Shown piece by piece: positions 1 to 7,009 of a DNA stretch of 7,009 nt (position 1 is the first letter of the stretch; the number at the start of each line of letters is the position of its first letter). The notes beneath the pieces were generated by a model. The model searched no databases and was not told the DNA's origin. It was given only the letters and a program-made list of their open reading frames with translations. Origin of the DNA: Planctomycetota bacterium. Lineage in GTDB: Bacteria > Planctomycetota > J058 > J103. A program made the translations under genes and the position numbers. The DNA lies in NCBI GenBank assembly GCA_003694875.1, contig RFJN01000493.1, positions 1-7,009 on the forward strand, written 5' to 3'.

Positions 1-2270
<2,270 letters not shown>

Positions 2271-2317
2271 CCTAACTACGTCACGGCGGGACACCAACGC
2301 TACGGTGCTCCGTCCGG
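2271..2317 (-). other. 47-bp rho-kinase intergenic spacer
   Basis: The spacer holds no T-tract terminator and no good promoter hexamer pair. A 5-bp stem CGTCC/GGACG overlaps the rho stop but is too small to act as an intrinsic terminator. The absence of both signals supports cotranscription of rho and the kinase gene, at least by readthrough. Confidence 0.4.
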
Positions 2318-3544
2318 TCAGGACGCGCGTCCGTGCAGCAGGTGGATGAAGGCGGGGTTGTCGGGGGTCTGGCGCATGCGTTCGAGCAGCAGCGCGGTCG
2401 CCTCGTTGCGCGGGGCGCGCGCGAGCACCCGGCGCAGCGTGTGGATCGCCTCGAGGGTGTAGGGATCGAGCAGCCGCTCCTCGCGTCGGGTGCCGGAACG
2501 CTCGACGTCGATGGCGGGGAAGATGCGCCGCTCGGCGAGCGAGCGGTCGAGCACGAGTTCCATGTTGCCCGTGCCCTTGAACTCCTCGAAGATCACCTCG
2601 TCCATGCGCGAGCCCGTCTCGATCAACGCGGTGGCGATGATCGTCAGCGATCCGCCGCCCTCGACGTTGCGGGCGGCGCCGAAGATCGCGCGCGGCCGCT
2701 CGAGCGCGCGCGTGTCGAGTCCACCCGAGAGTGTGCGGCCCTTGCCGGTGATCGCGGCGTTGAACGCCCGTCCCACGCGGGTGAGCGAGTCGATCATGAG
2801 CACCACGTCGCGCCCGAGTTCGGCGAGCCGTGCGGCGCGGGCGCCCGCGAGTTCGGTCACCTGCACGTGTCGCTCGTTGGGCTCGTCGGAACTCGAGGCG
2901 ATCACCGTGCCGCGCTCGATCGTGCGCCGGAAGTGGGTCACCTCCTCGGGCCGCTCGTTGACGAGCAGCACGATGAGATCGATGTCGGGATAGCCGCGGT
3001 CGATCCGGCGCGCGATCTTCTCGAGCAGCACCGTCTTGCCCGAACGCGGCGGCGCCACGATCAGCGCGCGCTGCCCGCGGCCGATCGGCGCGATGAGATC
3101 GACCGCCCGCAGGGTCAGATCGCCCTCCTCGTCCTCGAGCACGATGAGCTGCTCCGGTGTGATCGAGGTCTGGCGCGACAGCGGCTCGATCCGGCGTGCC
3201 TCGTCGGGCTCGAGTCCGTCCACCCGATCGATCCGCACCAGCGTGCGCTCGCCGCGCCGGCCCTGCGTGCACGCCCCCTCGATCCGGCTGCCGGCACGCA
3301 GCGCGTGACGCTGCACGAGGGGGGCCGGGACGACGGGGTCGTCGGTCCGTGGGGCGTAGCTGCGCGCCTCGTCCCGCAGCCGACCGTCGCCGCGCCGAGC
3401 GGGCTCGAAGATGCCCGTGCACGGTTGTGCGGCGTCGTCGGTCGTGGAGGTGGGCCGACCGGCGGTGGGTTGCGTGCGTCGTCGCTTCCGGCGTCTGCGG
3501 CGGCGACGTCGAGGCGTGGCGTCGTTCGAGGCGGGCTCGGTCAT
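2318..3544 (-). CDS. rho: Transcription termination factor Rho
   Basis: Rho is a hexameric RNA-dependent ATPase/helicase that binds C-rich RNA and ends transcription. This one has 408 residues (E. coli Rho has 419). Residues 1-42 are a disordered basic tail with 12 consecutive Arg/Lys (12-23), replacing the usual N-terminal helical bundle. The OB-fold RNA-binding domain covers about 43-113. The ATPase core follows: Walker A APPRSGKT (164-171), the catalytic-glutamate motif NERPEE (196-201, E197), Walker B VVLMIDSLTR (247-256, D252), the Q-loop region TLSGGLDTRALERP (271-284), the R-loop EEFKGTGN (320-327, K323) and the arginine-finger region SGTRREE (350-356). The first motif position is Asn where DERPEE is usual. 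ATG 3544 was chosen because conserved sequence starts near residue 43. The frame stays open to ATG 3850, but that extension has weaker third-position GC bias and overlaps a likely promoter. The Shine-Dalgarno at 3544 is weak. A long leader lies upstream and a kinase gene follows 47 bp downstream. Confidence 0.97.
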   Translation of the reverse strand: MTEPASNDATPRRRRRRRRKRRRTQPTAGRPTSTTDDAAQPCTGIFEPARRGDGRLRDEARSYAPRTDDPVVPAPLVQRHALRAGSRIEGACTQGRRGERTLVRIDRVDGLEPDEARRIEPLSRQTSITPEQLIVLEDEEGDLTLRAVDLIAPIGRGQRALIVAPPRSGKTVLLEKIARRIDRGYPDIDLIVLLVNERPEEVTHFRRTIERGTVIASSSDEPNERHVQVTELAGARAARLAELGRDVVLMIDSLTRVGRAFNAAITGKGRTLSGGLDTRALERPRAIFGAARNVEGGGSLTIIATALIETGSRMDEVIFEEFKGTGNMELVLDRSLAERRIFPAIDVERSGTRREERLLDPYTLEAIHTLRRVLARAPRNEATALLLERMRQTPDNPAFIHLLHGRAS

Positions 3545-3823
3545 GTTCGCTCGCAGGTGGTTCCCACGGTTCCCGGTCGCGCGCTGCGTGCCGCAGGGCG
3601 TCGCTCGACCGCGCCGCCGTCCGCACGTTGACCGGGGCCGGCGCCTTCGGATCGGCGTTGCGCGGAGCGGTGGAGCGCGCGTCGTGTCGGGGCGCTTGCC
3701 GTCGCGCTGCCCGAGAAAGGCCCGGTGCCGGCGGAAGGCGCAGGTCGCCGCGCCGGACGCCCGGGGGGAGGGTGTCGGGGCACGACGAGATCCTGCGCGG
3801 CGCCACCGGCACCGGGCCCGTGC
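3545..3823 (-). promoter_or_regulatory. Long structured 5' leader of rho
   Basis: About 275 nt separate the candidate rho promoter from its ATG, and I see no convincing gene in it. The leader would begin almost exactly at one arm of a perfect 13-bp inverted repeat (3818-3806 with 3731-3719, loop 74 nt). Between and after the arms are C-rich, G-poor tracts; I count about 25 C and 12 G in 3697-3649 on the minus strand. In E. coli, Rho represses its own gene by terminating in a leader. A similar autogenous attenuator is an inference here, not something the sequence proves. Confidence 0.4.
3719..3818. repeat. Perfect 13-bp inverted repeat in the rho leader
   Basis: On the plus strand, GGCCCGGTGCCGG (3719-3731) and CCGGCACCGGGCC (3806-3818) are exact reverse complements. 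After one mismatch, two further pairs are possible (3733/3804 and 3734/3803). In RNA this would be a very stable long-range stem closing a 74-nt internal region. Confidence 0.7.
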
Positions 3824-3850
3824 ATGATACCTTCCATCGCGAGAAGTCAA
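3824..3850 (-). promoter_or_regulatory. Candidate sigma-70 promoter of rho
   Basis: The minus strand has TTGACT (-35, 3850-3845) and TATCAT (-10, 3829-3824), each one base from consensus, in an island that is AT-richer than its surroundings. The spacer is only 15 bp, short for sigma-70, which lowers confidence. The start would be near 3817. It is the only good promoter match I find between the transporter and rho. Confidence 0.5.
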
Positions 3851-3879
3851 GAAGATTCCTGGACCAAAAACGCTGTTGT

Positions 3880-3889
3880 GGTGATCACC
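3880..3889. promoter_or_regulatory. Palindrome GGTGATCACC upstream of rho promoter
   Basis: A perfect 10-bp palindrome is centred about 67 bp upstream of the predicted rho start, in the locally AT-rich segment. The position and symmetry fit a dimeric regulator's site, but one 10-mer is weak evidence and no cognate regulator is in the window. Confidence 0.25.
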
Positions 3890-3911
3890 TGTGAAAGGTC
3901 GGAGGTCCCGG

Positions 3912-4009
3912 CCCGCCGGGAGGGCGGGACGACGCGCCGGTCAGCGCAGGGAGCGGCGGGAGCTGCTCGTGGCGTTGCGTGGTGCGCCCCGGTCGGAGGC
4001 GAGCCGGGG
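3912..4009 (-). terminator. Two GC-rich hairpins after the DASS transporter
   Basis: The 3' flank of the transporter has two hairpins, written here on the plus strand: CCCCGG/CCGGGG (3987-3992 and 4004-4009) and CCCGCC/GGCGGG (3912-3917 and 3923-3928). The second competes with a GTCCCG/CGGGAC pairing (3905-3910 and 3925-3930). Neither is followed by a U tract on the minus strand, so they are not classical intrinsic terminators. They may stabilise the 3' end after Rho-dependent termination. Confidence 0.25.
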
Positions 4010-4034
4010 TTCGCGTGGCGGGTCCGAGGTCGCC

Positions 4035-5774
4035 TCACGCCACCCCGAGAAGGTGCCAGCACGCGGCGACCGCGGTGACGAGTACGAGGATTCCGATCGC
4101 GTCGAGAACCACCCCGCGGCGAAAGATCTCGGTGGTGGAAAACAGGCCGGTCGAATACGCGATCATGGTGGGGGGGGTGCCGATCACGAGGGCGAAGTCG
4201 ATCGAGGAGGCGATCGCCACGAGCACCACGAGCCGGGCCGGGTCGAGGTGCAAGACCGCCGCGAGGGGAATCGCGAGCGGCACCAGCATGGCCGCGGTGG
4301 CGGTGTTCGAGGCGACCGCGGTGAGGGCCAGCGCGAGGCCCGCCACCGCAGTGCTCGCCACCCACGACGGCAGGGTGGCGAACGCCTCGAGGCGCGTGGC
4401 GATCCAGTCCGACAGCCCGGCGTTGGTGAGCAGAAGTCCGAGGGCGAGCCCGCCGCCGAAGGTGACCAGCGAAGGCCACGCGATGCGCATGAGATCCCGG
4501 TCGTCGCTCAGGCCGCACAACGCGAGCACGACCGCCGCGCCGAGCGCGACGATGCCCACGTGCACGCCGTGCCAGCGCGAGGTGAGCCACAGCGCGATCA
4601 CCGCGACGAAGATCGCCGACACCAGCCACTCCTCCCGGCGTGGCGCGCCCAGCTCTCGCCAGCTTGCGCGTGCGGCGCGGCGACTCTCGGCGAAGCGCGC
4701 CGGATCGAGATCGACGCCCATGGTGCGCCACAGCAAGAACCCGACGACGGGAAGGAACAGCAGCACGAACGGCAGTCCGTAGGCGAACCACGTCGTGAAT
4801 CCCGCCTCGCGTCCGGCGAACGTGGTCAGGAACTCGAGCGCGAGCGGGTTGGCGGGCGTGCCCACCGCGCTTCCGACGCCGCCTACCGTTGCGGCATAGG
4901 CGATACCGAGCACCGCCGCCTTGCAAAACGCGCGCGAGCCGAGCGGTTCGGTGACCGCAAGCGCGATCGGCACGAGCACCGCGGTCGAGGCGGTGTTCGA
5001 CATCCACATGGAGAGCAGCGCCGAACTCGCGAGCAACGCGGCGAACAGCGAGCGAGGAGAGCGGCCCGCGAGCAGCACGATCGCTGTTGCGACGCGTCGA
5101 CTCAGCCCCCAGCGCGTCATGGCTTCGGCGAGCAGAAAGCTTCCGAGAAAGAGGGCGATGATGGGGTGAAAGAACGGAGCAAGGGTCGTGCGCGCGGTCG
5201 CCGCTCCACTCGCGGCGGCCACCACCGGCACGAGCAGCGCCGTCGCCCACAGGGGGATCGCCTCCGAGACCCACAGCACCACCACCGCTCCGAGCAGCCC
5301 CAGCACGACGTCGCCGTGCACCGGCGGTCGTCGCAACGCGCGGTAGGCGTGGCGCGCGGGATCCCAGCGCGTGATCGGGATCAGTTCCTCCCGACCGTCG
5401 GGCAGCACGAGCGACAGCCGCAGTGAGGCGAGGGGAAGGGTGTCCGGGGAGAGTGCGGGATCGAGCACGATCTCGGCGCGCAGCGGCGCTCGCGGCGTCG
5501 TGCGGTCGGGGGCGAACAGCGTTGCGCGCACGCGTTGTGCGGTGGCGAGTGCCCGGTCCCGAGCCGCTTTGTCCGCGACCAGCGCCACGGGGGCTTGCAG
5601 CACGATCGAGCCCCGGTGCCGCAGGACCCAGCGACCGTCACCGAGAGGCCACGGTCGTGGAGCGAGCAGAGAGAGCGCGACGGCGCACGCCACCGCGCAC
5701 AGGAGCCACGCACGGCGGCGCCACGCGCCCGCGGCGTCCTGCGAAACACGCGGTGCTGCGGGGGACTGGGGCAT
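4035..5774 (-). CDS. DASS/SLC13-family anion (dicarboxylate or sulfate) transporter with N-terminal extension
   Basis: This is a 579-residue inner-membrane transporter of the divalent anion:Na+ symporter (DASS, SLC13, CitT/VcINDY) family. The core runs from about 154 to 579 with the family's internal repeat. It has SEAIPLWATALLVP (170-183) near its start, SNTAS (259-263) with GTPANP (305-310) in the first half, and SNTAT (489-493) with GTPPTMI (532-538) in the second half. In characterised members the two SNT loops bind the carboxylate substrate and sodium. Substrates may be C4-dicarboxylates, citrate or sulfate; the sequence does not decide. An extra membrane segment (about 22-38) precedes a polar domain of about 110 residues (40-152), predicted outside the cytoplasm, which ordinary DASS proteins lack. 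ATG 5774 is supported by a strong GGGGAGG Shine-Dalgarno six bases upstream; upstream extension would run into the tRNA. The gene starts 63 nt after the tRNA-Asp CCA end, with no evident promoter of its own. Confidence 0.93.
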   Translation of the reverse strand: MPQSPAAPRVSQDAAGAWRRRAWLLCAVACAVALSLLAPRPWPLGDGRWVLRHRGSIVLQAPVALVADKAARDRALATAQRVRATLFAPDRTTPRAPLRAEIVLDPALSPDTLPLASLRLSLVLPDGREELIPITRWDPARHAYRALRRPPVHGDVVLGLLGAVVVLWVSEAIPLWATALLVPVVAAASGAATARTTLAPFFHPIIALFLGSFLLAEAMTRWGLSRRVATAIVLLAGRSPRSLFAALLASSALLSMWMSNTASTAVLVPIALAVTEPLGSRAFCKAAVLGIAYAATVGGVGSAVGTPANPLALEFLTTFAGREAGFTTWFAYGLPFVLLFLPVVGFLLWRTMGVDLDPARFAESRRAARASWRELGAPRREEWLVSAIFVAVIALWLTSRWHGVHVGIVALGAAVVLALCGLSDDRDLMRIAWPSLVTFGGGLALGLLLTNAGLSDWIATRLEAFATLPSWVASTAVAGLALALTAVASNTATAAMLVPLAIPLAAVLHLDPARLVVLVAIASSIDFALVIGTPPTMIAYSTGLFSTTEIFRRGVVLDAIGILVLVTAVAACWHLLGVA

Positions 5775-5837
5775 GGAGCGCCTCCCCGCGAGGCAAGGAA
5801 ACGACGGTGAATCGCCGTACGGTGAGGGCAGAGGGTG

Positions 5838-5914
<77 letters not shown>

Positions 5915-5945
5915 GCGCACAACCGCTTGCCGCTTGGGAGTGGGA

Positions 5946-5974
5946 TGTATACCGATCCGGCCGGTGTGCGTCAA
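5946..5974 (-). promoter_or_regulatory. Sigma-70-type promoter of tRNA-Asp
   Basis: The minus strand reads TTGACG (-35, 5974-5969), a 17-bp spacer and TATACA (-10, 5951-5946), each hexamer one base from consensus and at optimal spacing. The start would fall near 5939, giving a leader of about 24 nt before the tRNA. A run of five A (minus strand, 5993-5989) sits about 50-54 bases upstream of the start, where an UP element would be. The C-rich stretch just after the -10 resembles the GC-rich discriminators of growth-rate-controlled stable RNA promoters. The hexamers and spacing are seen; strength and regulation are inferred. Confidence 0.85.
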
Positions 5975-6008
5975 CCGCTCGTGTCGGGTTTTTCGTAACG
6001 TGCGCCTG

Positions 6009-6022
6009 GCCTAGGGCTAGGC
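6009..6022. repeat. Short inverted repeat over the TauE/SafE stop codon
   Basis: GCCTAG (6009-6014) and CTAGGC (6017-6022) form a near-perfect palindrome with two central bases. It contains two copies of the usually rare tetramer CTAG and covers the TAG stop of the permease gene. No U tract follows on the minus strand, so it is at most a small 3' hairpin. Confidence 0.35.
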
Positions 6023-6784
6023 TCGGTCGGCGAGGAGCTTGACGGCGGCCGCGAGCACCGCGACCGCGAGCGCGCCTCGCACCCACCGTTCGCCGCCGTC
6101 GCCGAGCTGCAGCCGCGCACCGCTCCAGCCGCCCGCCCCCATGCCGAGCGCGAGGGCGGTGCCCGCGCGCCAGTCGACCTCGCCGTGGGCGGCGTAGATT
6201 GCGAGCGAGACGACGGTGCTCGTGGCGATCACCACGATCTTGATCGCGTTGGCGTGCACCGGCCGGTGTCCGCCGAGCGAGACGAGCGCTGCGAGCAGCA
6301 GGACGCCGACGCCGGCCTGCACGAAGCCGGCGTAGAAGCCGAGCGCGAGCATGGAGACGAGCAGAAGACCGCGTCGCCGCGCGCCGGTGCGGTCGGCACC
6401 GTGCGGGGGCGCGGTGGCGGGAGGGCGGCGCAGCAGGACGAGTACCGCCATGACGAGCAGGATCACCCCGAGCGCCCGCTGGAAGCGTATGGGACCGAGC
6501 GCGAGCGCGGCCGCCGCACCGGCGACCGCCCCCGCGGTCATGGGAATCGCGAGCCGCAGCCCCTCGCGCAGCCCGTCTTCGCCGCCACTACGGAAGCCCG
6601 CGGTCGCCACCACGCCCTGCACGAGGATCGCCACCCGGTTGGTGCCGTTGGCGAGCAGCGCCGGGTGCCCGGTGAACAGGAGCAGCGGGAGGGTGAGCAG
6701 CGATCCTCCGCCGGCGAGCACGTTGAGCACACCCGCGACGAATCCGCCGATCACGAGCAGCGCGTCGGCGATCAGTGGATCCAT
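6017..6784 (-). CDS. TauE/SafE-family sulfite/anion permease (TSUP)
   Basis: This 255-residue polytopic inner-membrane protein belongs to the TauE/SafE (DUF81, TSUP) family, whose studied members move small sulfur or organic anions such as sulfite or sulfoacetate. Two related halves are visible. The first has FVAGVLNVLAGGGSLLTLP (15-33) and ANGTNRVAI (45-53). The second has FYAGFVQAGVGVLLLAALVS (150-169) and ANAIKIVVIAT (179-189). About eight hydrophobic segments fall near 5-22, 27-40, 50-64, 77-97, 102-118, 139-170, 181-199 and 206-250 (some of these ranges may hold two helices). A basic cytoplasmic loop with ADRTGARRR lies at 130-138. The length is normal. ATG 6784 has only a weak Shine-Dalgarno, but conserved sequence starts within the first 20 residues. 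It follows the upstream partial gene by 22 bp, which suggests one operon and coupled translation. The substrate cannot be inferred. Confidence 0.93.
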   Translation of the reverse strand: MDPLIADALLVIGGFVAGVLNVLAGGGSLLTLPLLLFTGHPALLANGTNRVAILVQGVVATAGFRSGGEDGLREGLRLAIPMTAGAVAGAAAALALGPIRFQRALGVILLVMAVLVLLRRPPATAPPHGADRTGARRRGLLLVSMLALGFYAGFVQAGVGVLLLAALVSLGGHRPVHANAIKIVVIATSTVVSLAIYAAHGEVDWRAGTALALGMGAGGWSGARLQLGDGGERWVRGALAVAVLAAAVKLLADRA

Positions 6785-6806
6785 CGGGGAGCTGGCTCGC
6801 GGTCAC

Positions 6807-7009
6807 TCACAGCGGCAGGACAGCGATCTTGCCGTCGAACCGCTTTTCGCGGAAGGTGGCGCGAATCTCGTCCACGACCTCGCGCACCGGCTCGACCTCG
6901 TGGGGGCCGAGCACGAGGATCGCGTAGTGGGCCTGGCCGAGCCGGTCCTCGTGCGGGATCGCCGACCAGGCGAAGCGCACCTCGTTCTCGAAGTCGTCCG
7001 GGTCGGGAG
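6807..7009 (-). CDS. Unrecognised protein, C-terminal 66 residues (5' end outside window)
   Basis: An open frame enters from the right edge and ends at TGA 6809-6807. I do not recognise the family. The visible 66 residues are acidic and soluble-looking: an Asp/Glu-rich start (DPDDFENEVRF), then QAHYAILVLGP, which looks like a beta strand, then an amphipathic helix with EPVREVVDEIRATFREKR, and a terminal strand GKIAVLPL. Third codon positions are nearly all G or C, as in the neighbouring true genes. The next gene on the strand, a TauE/SafE permease, starts 22 bp later, so the two are probably cotranscribed. The full gene is needed for identification. Confidence 0.75.
   Translation of the reverse strand, partial: PDPDDFENEVRFAWSAIPHEDRLGQAHYAILVLGPHEVEPVREVVDEIRATFREKRFDGKIAVLPL

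Noticed and set aside
2333..3631. 432-codon plus-strand open frame opposite rho
   Set aside because: It is the mirror of a highly conserved gene; its product is low-complexity and resembles no family.
3541..3837. 98-codon minus-strand frame whose TGA overlaps the rho ATG (ATGA)
   Set aside because: The overlap would suit translational coupling, but the product is a Pro/Ala/Arg/Gly mix without a domain, there is no Shine-Dalgarno, and its ATG falls between the promoter hexamers, so it might not be transcribed.
3545..3850. Extended rho start at ATG 3850 (102 extra residues)
   Set aside because: The extra codons have third-position GC near background (about 75% by eye), below the true genes. 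The product is Arg-rich without a domain, and the start sits in the candidate -35 box. Some high-GC Rho proteins do have long basic extensions, so N-terminal proteomics could still reverse this.
3847..5426. Long open frames over the transporter, one on the plus strand (3891-5426) and one in another minus-strand frame (3847-5274)
   Set aside because: The 4035-5774 frame carries the DASS motifs and a strong ribosome site. The others are Arg/His/Gly-rich shadow products.
5981..6000. GGGTTTTT stretch as a plus-strand intrinsic terminator
   Set aside because: No stable hairpin directly precedes it and there is no plus-strand gene to terminate. On the minus strand it is an A tract better placed as an UP-like element of the tRNA promoter.

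Overview
The window is very GC-rich (clearly above 65%, by eye about 70%). All the protein genes I accept, and the one tRNA, lie on the minus strand, so gene order is best read from right to left. A Rho factor of the 'SYxPxxDDPxVPxxLVxR' kind, a large transmembrane Hanks-type Ser/Thr kinase, a DASS/SLC13 transporter and a TauE/SafE permease suggest a high-GC Gram-negative with many signalling kinases. Myxococcota or a similar deltaproteobacterial, gemmatimonadote or planctomycete-like lineage would fit. This is inference; no marker here fixes the phylum.

Layout from right to left. (1) 7009-6807: the last 66 codons of an unrecognised protein. (2) 6784-6017: a TauE/SafE membrane permease 22 bp downstream, probably in the same operon. 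(3) 5974-5838: a tRNA-Asp(GTC) with encoded CCA behind a near-consensus sigma-70 promoter (TTGACG-N17-TATACA). (4) 5774-4035: a DASS/SLC13 anion transporter starting only 63 nt after the tRNA CCA end, with no clear terminator or second promoter between them. It has an unusual N-terminal extension: an extra membrane segment plus a soluble domain of about 110 residues. (5) 4034-3545: a 490-bp gene-free stretch with two GC-rich hairpins after the transporter, a GGTGATCACC palindrome, a candidate promoter and a long rho leader holding a perfect 13-bp inverted repeat. (6) 3544-2318: rho, 408 aa, with an N-terminal tail of 12 consecutive basic residues. (7) 2270 to the left edge: a Ser/Thr protein kinase (at least 756 aa, C-terminus outside the window), 47 bp after rho and probably cotranscribed with it.

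The genes look like a housekeeping chromosomal region (termination factor, tRNA, transporters, signalling kinase) and not a mobile or defence island. I see no CRISPR array, insertion sequence, integrase, toxin-antitoxin pair or prophage gene. The points most worth checking are the rho leader and the rho-kinase pairing, the DASS transporter's N-terminal domain, and the possible tRNA-mRNA joint transcript. I found no convincing undescribed multi-gene system.
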